A stretch of DNA of 64,000 nucleotides from Benincasa hispida (GCF_009727055.1 NC_052359.1:23842501-23906500), one strand, 5' to 3'; positions 48,560 through 61,441 are shown, counted from the stretch's first letter. Made by a program: numbers and translations. Notes: generated from the sequence alone by a model not told the origin.

Positions 48560-49636
48560 ATTTATTCTTTTATGAGTTAATCAAATTCTTTGATTCTTGT
48601 ACAGGCACAAATTTTTGTATTGCGTTAATTTGTAATTAATTGTATACTTTGTTAATATTCAATACAATGAGTACAAATTCACTCCATTCTTGCTTGGCCC
48701 TTTTTCTTTATCATCCTTTGTCAATACTTGCGATGTTCTTAATCTTTTACTTTTGTGTTCTTCATTGTGTTGCTATGATGTATTATATGTTTATACTTAG
48801 AAACATTTCCCATACTTAGAAAATTCTTAGTTCAGTAGTACTTTACCTTTTATCTTTCAAAGTTCTGCTCAAACCTTCTTTTTGAAATTTTCTTCTAAGT
48901 GTTTGTCTAGTCTATCTAAACAACGCAATGAAGATGTTGGTCATCTTTAAATTTGGGGGTGGGGAAGGACTGAGCAGATGAGATCAAGAATATGCAATAT
49001 TTTAAAAAAATGTGTCCATTTTCGATCGTAGAAAAAAAAAGAAAAAAAGAAAAAAAATAAATTTAATACAAAGCTCCAATGTCATCGCAAGGGAAATCCT
49101 TAAAAATATTCCCAACCTGATAAGAGTTTAGTTGTGAAAGGAGTCTGCTTGTATTTGGATGTTCGTATGACACCCGTAGGAGCAAGCCAAAACGAAGGTA
49201 GGTTTCCAAGAACAATGCAATATGAAATAAAAATAAATAAAATAAATAAATGCAAGAGGCAAATCCTCTGAAATTCATGAGTTATAGTTGAAATTGGCAC
49301 ACAACCATAGTTGGATGTCCGCATGACACCCATGGGGATAAGCCAAAATGAAGAGTGTAACCATGATTAGCAGTCTCTAAGTGAATAGATGACACAAAGT
49401 TTTGACAACTGCATATAGATACATCGAGTTGTTTTGACAAGAAGAGAAAAACATTTTATTTTGAAAAATTAGAAAAGCATCTTTGAGCAGAATTTTGTCA
49501 TATAGAAGAATAAAGTAGAGCTTTGTTAAGAATTAGCAAGAATAGGAAGAAATTGCGATGTCAAGTAATGCGCCTAAGTGTAACATTCGGAGCGACCAAT
49601 CATCGTCACAAAAATAAAGGATAGGAATTGCGCATG
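48560..49636 (+). other. 3' noncoding region of element B
   Basis: No gene. It aligns in reverse with 6100-7170 (A1) and 55880-56900 (A3). It carries the paired motif at 49139-49190 and 49300-49352. It is split at 49637 by a solo LTR and resumes at 51428-51474 ('attgccttagtagaagatatgc') up to the PPT. Confidence 0.75.
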
Positions 49637-51427
49637 TGATAACTTGTAGAAATACAAGTTATTTATGCCACCTTCTCTAGATATTGCGGCCAAAAGTTAG
49701 TAAATATGCACCGATTGTATGAAGAATAGTTTAGAATTACAATAATTATAAATGATCGCAATTACACCCACTAACGCCATATAGATGGAAGACAAGCCGA
49801 GTTTTACTCTGTTTTACAAGAAACCAAGTCATCGCTTGTGCTCAAGGCTCACGAGAAACTGATCAACGCGTCTCTGTCACATTGTGTCAGTCAATCAACA
49901 ATGAAGAGATGATCACGGCAATGATGGCGCAATGCGACAGTCGATCCAGAGCTGACTTTCAACCGCATGCGGTAATAAAAACAACACCTCATGCAAAACC
50001 ACGATTAAAAAATGTAGCTGAGCAATGCAAAAGTGGAGGATTGAGACACGTGTACAACTAACGGTTGTGCAGAATTGACGATCTGATTGCATAACAGAAG
50101 GAATAATATCCCTCCATCTTCAGAATTACCATAACCATCAGTGGGGACCACAAGTCCGGAGTCAAAGACCTGTACATATCAATACCCCATAGATTTCAGA
50201 GAAGACTTATGCTATTTGATACTGGGCTAAGTGCTGTAAGATTTTAAAGAGAAAAAGGCTGAGCTGAGTGTTGAAAAGAAGAAACCTAGGAAGAGAAAGA
50301 GATAAGGCCGAGAGGTAAATCTCAGATCTGACCAGCTGTATACCCGATCGAAGCTTTGTGTAGAGACCCTTGCTACCGGTGGAGCAAGCCTGAGAGGGAA
50401 GCTCTTCCTGCCATCAAAAGCATCCTATCCAGCAAGCAAATCTCCATTGAATCTGTGCCAAGACATTGGCACCTGATTGTATCTGTTCTATCTCTCTTTC
50501 ACTGTATTCCATGTTTCTTTATCTCTACATTCACACATCATGTATCAAAAACTTAGTAGAAATATTAAATGTTTCGATAGATTTCATTTACCATCCTCTG
50601 TCTATTTTTGTTCACCCATTAGTCACTTTCTCCATGATGTTTTCTTAATCTCTTGATGAGCAATATGAATCACCAAGAACTTAATATGTATTAAAGATAT
50701 CAAATACGTTTAGCTAAAGCATGCTAGACGGCATATTCACCTGTGAGAGCAGAAGTGAAGATGTCATTCTGATCTATCGAGAGAAGGTCAGAAGTGTGCG
50801 TTAACTAAAGCAAGTAGTACTTCAAGACATGGAAGCAACCTGGCGGTCATTACCTTAGACTCTGTTTCACCACAGACATGTGGGAAACGCGACCAATCAC
50901 TGAAAGGTGTACGCCAAGAGAAGAGCGGAACAATATTTGTACCTTCAATTCGATTAAGAGCTTGCGTTGTTTGTAATACTTATCTTTCTCTTTCTAATAT
51001 GTTCACAAGACTTGTCGTCGCATTCCACGTCTTCACACAACCTTCACAGCCAGCCTTAATCCTAGTATCTTGCACATAAACCCTGTATCTCATAACATCT
51101 AGTTTAGGTTTATTGTATTTTCATGTTTTATCGCATCTTACTTCTTTCCTTTATTTTACTGTAATTTACATACTGTACACACTTTTATAAAGAATTGAAA
51201 ATCCTGGTCGCATATACCATGAACATACCGCAATAACCTGCACCACTTTCCCGTGTTCGACCTCGGATCACATCGAGAAACTTGCGGTGGAATTACAGTT
51301 GGTTCCATCGTAAGGAAACTTGTGACAACGCAAGGCATACTACTTGAGCATCTCTAATTAACACATAAATAGTAGTAGTATCGCATCATCGTGAGCATTG
51401 AATATCATACATACAAATCTCGTTACA
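49637..51427 (+). mobile_element. Solo LTR in the 3' region of element B (1791 bp)
   Basis: It starts TGATAACTTG and ends CTCGTTACA. The flanks are GCATG (49632-49636) and GAATG (51428-51432), a target duplication with one change. The sequence on the two sides reads across as in A1 ('aggataggaatt..gcatg' / 'attgc.ttagtagaagat'). The U3 palindrome (ACCGCATGCGGT, 49967-49978) is present. The TATA box is mutated (CATATCAATACC). Confidence 0.9.
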
Positions 51428-51474
51428 GAATGATTGCCTTAGTAGAAGATATGCTCGAGAACAAGCATATATCT

Positions 51475-51487
51475 AAATTTGGGGGTG
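51475..51487 (+). other. Polypurine tract of element B
   Basis: AAATTTGGGGGTG directly before the 3' LTR start TGATAACTTG, identical to the tract of A1 and A3. Confidence 0.82.
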
Positions 51488-53291
51488 TGATAACTTGTAG
51501 AAATACAAGTTATTTATGCCACCTTATATAGATATTGTGGCCAAAAGTTAGTAAATATGCACCGATTGTATGAAGATTAGCTTAGAATTACAATAGTTAT
51601 AAATGATCGCAATTACACCGACTAATGCCATAAAGATGGAAGAAAAGGAGATTTTACTTTGTTTTGCAAGAAAACAAGTCACCGTTTGCACTCAAGACTC
51701 ATGAAAAACTGATCAACGTATCTCTGTCACATTGCGCCTATCAATCAACAATGAAGAGACGATCACCGCAATGACGGTGCAATGCGACAGTCGATCTAGA
51801 GCTAACTTCAATCGCATGCGGTAATAAAAACAAACACCGCATGTGAATACTCGATTGAAAGATGCAGCTGATCAACGCAAAAGCGAAGGATTGAGACACG
51901 TGTATAACTAACGGTTATGCAGAATTGACGGTCTGATTTCATAACAGAAGGAATAATATCCCTCCATCTTCGTAATTACCATAACCATCAGTGGGGACCA
52001 CAAGGCTGGAGTCAAAGACCTACACCTATCAATACCTCATAGATTTCAAAGAAAACTTATGCTACCTGATACGGGGCTAAGTGCTTGTAAACTATTGAGA
52101 GAAAAGGCTGAGTTGAGTGCTTAAGTAAAGAAATCCAGGAAGAAGACAAGATAAGGCCAAGAGGTGAATCTTAGATCTAATCTGTCAAATACCCGATAGG
52201 AAGCTTTGTGCATATATCTCTACTACCAGTGGAGCAAGCCTGAGAGGGAAGCTCTCCCTACCATCAAATCCATCTTATCCGGCAAGCAGATCTCCATTGA
52301 ATCAGTGCCAAGTCATTGGCACTTGTTTGTATTTGTTCTATCTCTTTGATCGTTGTATTTCACTTTCTCTTCATCTTTTCATTCACACACTATGTATCAA
52401 ATGCTTAATAGATATATTAAATGTTTCGATAGCTTTCATATACCATTCTCTATCTATTTCCGTTCCTCCGTGACTCACTTTCTCCATGATGTCTTTTCAA
52501 TCCCCTTAGAGTTAATATGAATCAAACAAGTACTTAATATGTGTTAAAGGTATAAAATGCGTTTAGCTAAGGAATGCTAGACGACATCTTCACCTGTGAG
52601 AGCAGAAGTGAAGATGCCATTCTGATCTATCGAGAGAGGGTTAGAAGAATGCGTTAACTAAAGCGAGTAGTACTTCCAGACATGGAATCAACCTTGCGTT
52701 CATTACGTTATTCTCTGTTTCACCACAAATATGTGGGAGCGGGACCGATCACTGAAAGGTGTATGCCAAAAGAAGAGCGGAACAGTATTTCTAGCTTCAA
52801 TGCAATTGAGAACTTGCGCTGTTTATATTATTTATCTTTCCCTTTCTATTCTGTTCATAAGACTTGCCGCCACATTCCATGTCTTTGCATAACTTTCACA
52901 GCCATCCTTGACCCCAGCATCTTGTAACATGAAGCCTATATCTTGTATCATCTAGCTTAGATTTATTGTATTTTATTTTATTATTGCATCTTTACTGCTT
53001 TACTTTATTTAATCACAATTTATATATCTGTACAAACACATTTTTAAAGATTGAAAACCTGGTCGCATATATCGTGAACATATCACAATAACCTAAAATA
53101 GTCCCTGAGTTCGACCTCAGATCACACTGAGAAACTTACAGTGGAATTACACTTGGTTCCATGGTAAGAAAACTTGTGACAACGCATGGCATACTACGTG
53201 AACATCCATAATTAACATATATCTAGCAGTAGTATCGCATCATTTCGAGCATAGAACATCATCAATCATACCTATCACCGATTCGTCACCA
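51488..53291 (+). repeat. 3' LTR of element B (1804 bp)
   Basis: Starts TGATAACTTG with a perfect terminal hairpin and ends TTCGTCACCA. It pairs with 39042-40848. It is followed by GCTAG, the right copy of the target duplication. Confidence 0.9.
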
Positions 53292-53897
53292 GCTAGACGA
53301 CATCTTCACCTATGAGAGCAGAAGTGAAGATGCCATTCTGATCTACCAAGAGAAGGTTAGAAGAATGCGTTAACTAAAAGCAAGAAGTACTTCCAGAGAT
53401 GGAAAAAAACCTTGCGTTCATTACGTTCGTCCTTGTTTCACCACAGAGATGTGAGAATGCGGCCGATCATCGAGAGTTGTACGTCAAGGGAAAAGCAGAA
53501 CCGTATTTATGCCTTTAACGGAATTAAGGAACTTGCGATGTCTATACTAATTATCTTTTCTCTTTTTGTTTCCCACATGAGACTTGCCACCACATACACG
53601 ATCTTTGTATATTCTTTACAGTCAGCCTTGACCTCAGTATCTTCTATCATGAAACCTGTATCTTGTATCATCTTAGATATGATTTACTTTATCACAATTT
53701 ACTTTAACGCAATTTATTTTATTATCGCAACTTTAACGCTTTACTTTACTTTATCGCATGTTTATATTCTTGTACATAAAAACTTTTATAAATTGAAAAC
53801 CCTTGGTCACATGTATCACAAACATAACACAATAACCTCAAAAAGTCCCTGTATTCGACCTTGGATCATCCCGAGAAACTTACGGTGGAATTACACT
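53292..53897 (+). repeat. Host LTR, right part (split by element B)
   Basis: Continues the LTR of 38281-39041 ('gctagacgacatcttcacc' onward) up to 'ggtggaattacact', then stops where A3 begins with TGTTGACA. It is the inverted counterpart of 54131-54727. The open frame at 53412-53903 mirrors the one on the minus strand at 54342-54623; both are LTR sequence without a known domain. Confidence 0.82.
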
Positions 53898-55830
53898 TGT
53901 TGACATAAAATTGATGAATGTTTCTATCCTAAGCATATTCTTAGCGATATATGATGTATGAGACAAGTTCATGTCCTCGTAACAAGTTCCCCCGTCAACG
54001 GCGCCATAAACTTGTTGACATAAAATTGATGTGATGATATGTGATACTACTTCTAGATATGTGTTATTTATGAGAATCTAGTAGTATTTTATGCGTTGTC
54101 TCAAGTTTCCTTGCGTTGGAGCCAAGTGTAATTCCACTGCAAGTTTCTCGGGGTGATCCGAGGTCGAATACAAAGACTTTTTGAGGTCATTGTGTTATGT
54201 TTGTGATACATGCGACCAAGGGTTTTTCAATTTATAAAAGTTGTTGTGTACAAGAATATAAACATGCGATAAAGTAAAGTAAAGTGGTAAAGTTGCGATA
54301 ATAAAATAAATTGCGTTAAAGTAAATTGCGATAAAGTAAATCTAATCTAAGATGATACAAGATACAGGTTTCATGATATAAGATACTGAGGTCAAGGCTG
54401 ACTGTGAAGAATATACAAAGATCGTGTATGCGGTGGCAAGTCTCATGTGTGAAACAAAAAGAGAAAAGATAATTAGTACAAACATCGCAAGTTCCTTAAT
54501 TGCGTTAACGGCATAAATACGATTCCACTTTTCCCTTGGCGTACACCTCTCGATGATCGGTCGTGCTCCCACATCTCTGTGGTGAAACAAGGACAAATGT
54601 AATGAACGCAAGGTTGCTTCCATCTCTGGAAGTACTTCTTGCTTTAGTTAACGTATTCTTCTAACCTTTTCTTGACAGATCAAAATGGCATCTTCACTTC
54701 TGCTCTCACAGGTGAAGATGTCGTCTAGCATGCTTTAGCTAAATGTTTTTATTTCTTTAACACATATTAAGTTACTTGTTTAATTCATATTAATTACCAA
54801 GGGATTAAGAAGACTTTATGAAGAAAACGATAAACGGAGGAACGAAAATAGTCAGAGAAGGGGATATGAAAACGATCGAGACATTCAATATTTCTATTCA
54901 GCGTCTAATACATAATTTGTGAATGCAGAGATTATGAAGATGAAATACAGTGATGAATAGAGTTAGAAACAAATACAAATAAACGCCAATGTCTTGGCAT
55001 CAATTTGGACGAAGATTTGCTTGCCAATGTTGATGGATCGTATGGAGGGATGAGCTTCCCTCTCAGGCTTGCTCAACCGGTAGCAGGGATCTAGTATAGT
55101 GCTTCGCGGCGGGGATCTGGTAGAATAGCACTGAGACTCACCTCTCGGCCTTGTCCTTTTTCTTCCCGAATTTCTTCCGATTAATACTCAGCTCAGCCAC
55201 TCTTTCAATAATCCAGTAGCAATTAGCCATCGTATCAATTATTCCCATATCAAGTATATTTTTCAATGACTCCTATGGGGGTATTTATAGGTGAAAAGCT
55301 TTGACTCTTGGCTAGTGGACCCCACTTCTTGTTATGGAAATTCCGAAGATGGAGGAATAAATATTTCTTATGGTTTGCAATCAGACCGTTAAATCTGCAC
55401 AACGGTTAGTTGTACACGTGTCGCAATCCTCCGCCTTTGCGTTGCTCAACTGCATCTTTCGATCGGATGCTCGATGCTGTGTTGTTTTTATTACCACATG
55501 CAGTTGAAATTCAGCTCAGGATCGACTATTGCAATGCACCGTCATTGCATTAATCGTCTCTTCATTGTTGATTGATGGGTGTAAGGTGATAGAGATGCGT
55601 TGTTCAGTTTCTCATTGAGCTTTGATCGCAAACGGTGACTTGGTTTCCTACAAAACAGAGTAGAAATATCTTCTTCTACCATCTTAATGATGTTGGTGGG
55701 TGTAATTGTGATAATTTATAATTATTGTATTTCTGAGCTAATTTTCATACAATCAATGCATATGTACTCTCTTTCGGCTGCAATATCTGAATAAGGCAGT
55801 ATAAATAACTTGTATTTCTACAAGTTATCA
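53898..55830 (-). repeat. 3' LTR of A3 with internal PBS motif (1933 bp)
   Basis: On the minus strand it starts TGATAACTTG (55830, perfect hairpin) and ends TGTCAACA at 53898. A PBS-like CCCCGTCAACGGCGCCA (plus strand, ending at 54006) lies about 110 bp before the 3' end, followed at 54013 by a second TGTTGACA. TATAAATA reads on the minus strand at 55284-55291. Confidence 0.75.
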
Positions 55831-55843
55831 CACCCCCAAATTT
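55831..55843 (-). other. Polypurine tract of A3
   Basis: Minus strand AAATTTGGGGGTG abutting the LTR start, the same tract as in A1 and B. Confidence 0.8.
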
Positions 55844-57535
55844 AGATATATGCTTGTCCTCAAGCATATCTTCTACTAAGGCAATAAAGCTTAATTCCTG
55901 TCCTATATTTTTGTGTCGATTGGTTGCTCCGAATGTTACACTTAGGCACATTACTTGTCAATGCAATTTCCTCCTATCCTTGCTAATTCTTAACAAAGCC
56001 CTACTTTATTCTTCCACATAACAAATTTGTGCTAAAAAATGCTTTTCTAGTTTTTAAAAATAGAATGTTTATCTCTTTTTTGTCAAAACAACTCGATGTA
56101 TCTATATGTGGTGGTCAAACTTTGCGTCATTTATTTAGAGACTGTTGATCATGGTTATACTCTTCGTTTTGGCTTGTTCCCACGGGTGTCATGCGAACAT
56201 CCAACTACGGTTGTGTGCCAATGTCAACTTTAACTCATGATAATTAGAGGAGTTGTCTCTTGCATTTATTTTTCTTTTCTTTTCTTTTTTTTCTTATTGC
56301 GTTGTTCTTGGAAACCCACCTTCGTTTTGGCTTGCTCCCACGGGTGTCATGCTAACATCCAACTACGAGCAGGCTCCTTCCACAACTATACTCTTATCAG
56401 GTTGGGAATGCTTTTTGAGGTTTTCCCTTGCGCTGACATTGGAGTTTTGTATGATTTTTTTTTTTTTTTTTGGAAAACGATCACATTTTCTGGAATACTA
56501 CATATTCTTGATCTCATCTGCTCAGATCTTCCCCACCCCTAAATTTTAAGATGAGTAAGGTCCTCATTTCGTTGTTTGGATAGACTAGACGAACACTTAG
56601 AATAAAAAATTTCAAAAAGAAGGTTTGAGTAGAACTTTGAGAGATAAAAGGTAAAGTACTACCAAGCTAAGAATTAACTAAGTGTTAGTCAGAATTTACA
56701 AAGTATGGGAATTGTTTCTAGGTATAAACATATATTACATCATGGCAGCACAATGAATAACGCAAAAGTAAAAGATTCAGAACATTGCAACTATTGACAA
56801 AGGATGATAAAAAAAAAAAGGCACAGGCAAATGGAGAGAATATTTACTTAATTGTATTGAATATTAACAAAGTATACAAAGAATTAAAAATTAACGCAAT
56901 ACAAAATTGTTGCCTACACAAAGAATCAAAGAATTTCGTTACCTTATTGAATTTGATTCAGATGGGTGCACACTAAAAATTAACACCGTGCTTCTATTAA
57001 CACAAATACATTTTTGCTGAGGACGGGCAATAATGCATACACCCCTGCAACACACCCCTTAACTAAACACATTTCTGGAGGATACCTCTACATAGTGCAT
57101 TTAGCTAAGGACGGGCAAAGGACATATACGTGTGCAACACACCCCTCAACGCAATGCATTTGGGTGTAATGGATGCAAGGTGTCTCTTGTTAACACACTA
57201 TGTGCCCATCATCGCGTTACATACCAGTTTTTAATTTCCTTTTTAATTCATAAAAAACGCAAGTCGAAAAGACTTTGCGGAGTCTAATGTTTCATCCAAT
57301 CATTCACAAAAATTAAAGAACAACGCTACTAATGTATACAAACTAAGAGAATTAAACATGACATGAAAAATTAAATTGAAAAGAATTTTCGAAAACATTA
57401 AATGCTACTTCTAAAAAAAACAATAAATAGCATGATTTAGAGAGTAGTAAAAGAAAATTGTAAGGAAAGTAAGTAAACATAGATAGGGATGCTGATTGAA
57501 AGAAGTTCTCAGAATTACCACAATCGCTTTCCCCG
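55844..57535 (-). other. 3' noncoding region of A3
   Basis: No gene. It aligns along its length with 6059-7750 of A1. The paired motif is at 56163-56212 and 56318-56370 and the two-unit motif at 57001-57150. ORF3 is absent, as in A1. It ends at the gag junction. Confidence 0.72.
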
Positions 57536-57539
57536 CAAT

Positions 57540-57880
57540 GTGTACGGGAAAAGATATAACCTAAGTCTTTCTTGAGTCACATCAGGTATGGAGAATGCAC
57601 TGCACATGTCTACAAAATTCAACAAATGCGCATGTGGGTCTTCTCCTTGTAATCCTCCAATTTGACCCATATTCTGAATCATCTGCAACATAATTGGTCT
57701 GATTTAAAAGCTTACATTCTCCTCAACCATAAGTCTTGAAATTCCTGGTGAGAAGTTGTAAAAATCCGACGCCGCATAGTCTCTCATTGGAACGTTGCAG
57801 TCAGCAGCAAGAAATATGGAGCCTTGTGCTGGCCCATTTTCCCTTTAATTCCCTGCGGGAGCCTCGTTCTCATTAGCCAT
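57540..57880 (-). pseudogene. A3 gag, N-terminal fragment
   Basis: The minus-strand ATG at 57880 gives MANENEAPAGN, a stop, then the recognisable MRDYAAS, YNFSPGISRLMVEEN, PIMLQMIQNMGQIGGLQGEDPHAHLLNFVDMCSAFSI and 'RLYLF'. It parallels A2 gag from 21204. It breaks after about 115 codons at the deletion to post-pol sequence. Confidence 0.85.
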
Positions 57881-58075
57881 GCTCCTTCACAACTTGATTC
57901 GGCCCTGATGTGCTCGTGCGCGAATAATGTACTTGATCTCTTGGTCCACTTAGAATCTCTGGATCACTCTAGCTCTCCTAAGCTGTCAGACTGCTCTTCG
58001 TGTTGAACAAGCAATACAAAGAGATATTTCCTGCAAAGTACCACAAACATACTCAAACAATAATCTGTTAACCAA

Positions 58076-58093
58076 TCCTCGACAAGGACGCCA
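58076..58093 (-). other. Primer-binding site of A3 (degraded)
   Basis: Plus strand TCCTCGACAAGGACGCCA, complement of a tRNA-Asp PBS with a few changes, six bases from the TGTTGACA at 58100. Confidence 0.7.
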
Positions 58094-58099
58094 TAAACT

Positions 58100-60026
58100 T
58101 GTTGACATAAAATTGATGAATGTTTCTATCCTAGGCATACGCATAGCGATATATGATGTATGAGACAAGTCCATGTCCCCATAACCAGTTCCCCAGCAAC
58201 GACGCCATAAACTTCAACGCAAAAATTGATGCGATGATATGTGATACTACTTTTAGATATGCGTTATTTATGAGAATCTAGTAGTATACTATGCGTTGTC
58301 ACAAGTTTCCTTGCGTTGGAACCAAGTGTAATTCCACTACAAGTTTCTCAAGGTGATCTGAGGTCGAACATAGGGACTGTTTGAGGTTATTGTGTTATGT
58401 TTGTGATACATGCGACCAAGGATTTTTCAATTTATAAAAGTTGTGTACAAGAATATAAACATGTGATAAAGTAAAGTAAAGCAGTAAAGTTGCGATAATA
58501 AAATAAATTGCGTTAAAGTAAATTGCGATAAAGTAAATCTAATCTAAGATGATACAAGATACAGGTTTCATGATATAAGATACTGAGGTCAAGGTTGACT
58601 GTGAAGAATATACAAAGATCGTGTATGCGGTGGCAAGTCTCATGTGTGAAACAAAAAGAGAAAAGATAATTAGTACAAACATCGCAAGTTCCTTAATTGC
58701 GTTAACGGCATAAATACGATTCCACTTTTCCTTTGGCGTACACCTCTCGATGATCGGTCGTGCTCCCACATCTCTGTGGTGAAACAAGGACAAATGTAAT
58801 GAACGCAAGGTTGCTTCCATCTCTAGAAGTACTTCTTGCTTTAGTTAATGCATTCTTCTAACCTTTTCTCGACAGATTAGAATGGCATCTTCACTTCTGC
58901 TCTCACAGGTGAAGATGTCGTCTAGCATGCTTTAGCTAAACGTTTTTATTTATTTAACACATTAAGTTACTTGTTTAATTCATATTAATTACCAAGGGAT
59001 TAAGAAGACTTTATGAAGAAAACGATAAACGGAGGAACGGAAATAGTCAGAGAAGGGGATATGAAAACGATCGAGACATTCAATATTTCTATTCAGCGTT
59101 TGATACATGATTTGTGAATGAAGAGATTATGAAGATGAAATACAATGATGAATAGAGTTAGAAACAAATACAAATAAACGCCAACGTCTTGGCACCGATT
59201 TGGACAGAAATTTGCTTGCAAATGTGGATGGATCATACGGAAGGATGAGCTTCCTTCTCAAGCTTGCTCAACTGATAGCAGGGATCTGAGTATAGAGCTT
59301 CACGGCGGGGATCTGGCAGAATAGCACTGAGACTCACCTCTCGGTCTTGTCTCATTTCTTCCTGGATTTCTTTCGATCAATACTTAGCTCGGCCTCTCTC
59401 TCAATAATCCAGCAACAATTAGCCCTCGTATCAATTATTCCCGTATCAAGTATATTTTTCACCAACTTCTGTAGGGGTATTTATAGGTGAAAAGCTTTGA
59501 CTCTTGGCTGGTGGACCCCACTTCTTGCTATGGAAATTCTGAATATGGAGGAATAAATATTCCTTCTGTTATGCAATCAGGCCATCAAATCTGCACAACG
59601 ATTAGTTGTACACGTGTCGCAATCCTCCGCCTTTGCATTGCTCAGCTGCATCTTTTGATCGGATGCTCGCATGTGATGTTGTTTTTATTACCGCATGCGG
59701 TTGAAATTCAGCTCGGGATCGACTATCGCATTGCACTGTCAATGCGTTGATCGTCTCTTCATTGTTGATTGACGGGTGCAAGGTGACAGAGATACATTGT
59801 TTAGTTTCTCGTTGAGCCTTGATCGAAAACGATGACTTGGTTTCCTACAAAACAGAGTAGAAATATTTTCTTCTACCATCTTAATGATGTTAATGGGTGT
59901 AATTGCGATAATTTATAATTATTGTATTTCTGAGCTAATTTTCATACAATCAACGCATATTTACTCTCTTTCGGCCACAATATCTGAATAAGGCAATATA
60001 AATAAATTGTATTTCTACAAGTTATC
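58100..60026 (-). repeat. 5' LTR of A3 with internal PBS motif (1927 bp)
   Basis: Pairs with 53898-55830 from TGTTGACA to GTTATC. The internal PBS-like TCCCCAGCAACGACGCCA is at 58190-58207. TATAAATA reads on the minus strand at 59478-59485 and the U3 palindrome lies near 59690-59701. Confidence 0.75.
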
Positions 60027-61440
60027 GAGCTCCATTTTGGTGGTGTCGTCCCCACGGCGTTCACTTGTTCGTGACTGATCGTGCTGCTGCACACGACGCA
60101 TTTGTTAGCCTAAAGGTCTTCTATTGCGTTGAGATCTAAAGCTTAAAGAGCGTCTTCAACTGGTGTGAGAACGCTTTCTCTTATTCTTTAGTATTAAAAG
60201 TATGCCGTTAATTATTGTTTATTTGCATAACTCTATGTTAGGATGTATTTTGGTCACGGTGAAATCGAAAAGATTCGAATGCTTTTTTGGATGCTCTTTG
60301 TTAAGAGATCCTTCACTCTTAAGTATTGATTCCAGGTCTTGAACAATCGGGGCCCCGCCTTCTCATGATAGAGAAATGATTTGATTCATAGAGATTATGA
60401 ATCAGAATTGTTCATTAGAGGATCAAAAGGAACTTAAGGAACAAGATGTATTCATAGGGGTAAAATGGTATTTTTTTTACCTAGTTGTGATTACGAACAA
60501 CCTTTGAAGGATCGACTTACTAGTTATGGTTATTTAGTGGACATAATATATCTATAGTGAGGGGAATTAAACTATGGGCTATAGTTGAGTGTCCCATTAG
60601 TTAACGCATGAGGGTAGATCGGACTAATGAGTTTAGCCGATTAATCTCGAATAGTTGAAGCCCATGATCTGTAGGTCCGCGAGGTCCCCCTACTAGCTCG
60701 TAAATGCATAAGCTTTAGAGTAGCTTGAGAAATTAATTTGAAACGTTCAAATTAAACGGAACAAGAGTATATATTTAAATGTGATTTAAATATACGAAGA
60801 TGATAATTGTGCAAAAATTGATTTAATATTTGATATTAAATTAATTTATGAAATAAATTTTCAATTTTATTAATCAAAATGGTTTTGAAATCATTTTTTT
60901 TTTAAAGAAAAATGAAAATCGGATTTTGCATGTTGCACAAAATGGAGAATTCATTTTTTCCTTTATCTTCATCTTCATGCTCACACAAAAGCCATTAAAT
61001 TCTCTTTGTTAATTTTCCAAGCATGTGCTGCAAGCCATGCATTTTACTTCTTTGCATGTTCATTTGCAATATATAAAGAAGACTGGAGTCATTTGAGAGG
61101 AACTAATGCAAAAATTTTGAGAGAAAAATCTCTGTAAGAAGAAACTGTTCTTCCTATCTGGTTGCTGTGTGTTCTTCATTGTTCTTCACCAATTCAAGCT
61201 GTTTTTTAGTCCCATAACTCTGTCTAAAGGTATGATCTTGGAGAGTTCTTCGGAATCTTGGAGAGTTCTTCGGATTCTTGGAGACTGCTGCTGTACATTC
61301 GGATTCTTGAAGAGTTCTTCAAAGGTATGATCTTAAAACCCTATTTTTAGAAGAGCATGCTTTAGTTTCTGCCAAAATTAGTGAATTTGAATGCTTATAG
61401 ATCCTTGATACTTCCACTACATGTTATTTAACCCTTTCAA
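60027..61440 (+). repeat. Copia LTR, 5' end truncated or uncertain
   Basis: From about 60420 on ('aaggaacttaagg..', 'aggggtaaaatggta', 'ggacataatatatctatag', 'gtgtcccattagttaacg') it matches the copia LTR at 32960-33200. It ends just before a copia PBS. The part 60027-60400 has no clear partner in the window. A ~23-bp unit 'tcttggagagttcttcgg' is repeated about four times at 61228-61323. No coding region is seen. Confidence 0.72.
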
Positions 61441-61441
61441 T

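Larger units (their letters stand above)
39042..53291 (+). mobile_element. Element B: pol-less Athila-like element with gag and ORF3
   Basis: Layout: 5' LTR (39042-40848), PBS (40855-40872), gag (40969 to ~44546, inflated by an assembly duplication), spacer with the two-unit motif, ORF3 (45513-48559), 3' noncoding region (interrupted by a solo LTR), PPT (51475-51487), 3' LTR (51488-53291). There is no protease, RT, RNase H or integrase. Its flanks GCTTAG / GCTAG join two halves of one LTR, giving a 5-bp target duplication with one extra base on the left. Without the solo LTR and the duplicated 2 kb, the element would be about 10.4 kb. Confidence 0.87.
53898..60026 (-). mobile_element. Element A3: Athila-like, internally deleted
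   Basis: Right to left: 5' LTR (58100-60026), PBS (58076-58093), short leader, gag start (57880 to about 57540), then a direct jump to the region after pol, the 3' noncoding region, PPT (55831-55843) and 3' LTR (53898-55830). The deletion joins gag to post-pol spacer at 'cgctttcccc'. Both LTRs contain an extra PBS-like motif. The right end reads GTTATCG where GTTATCA is expected, and no target duplication is seen (ACACT on the left, GAGCT on the right). Confidence 0.8.

Noticed and set aside
49637..53291. Tandem 3' LTRs of element B
   Set aside because: The first LTR has its own target duplication and the sequence between the two LTRs is the normal element 3' end with PPT.
53412..54623. Mirror-image frames on opposite strands, looking like a small conserved protein (LRSLHLSLFHHRDVG..)
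   Set aside because: They are the same LTR region in two orientations and recur in the A3 5' LTR. Similarity reflects shared LTR sequence, not a gene.
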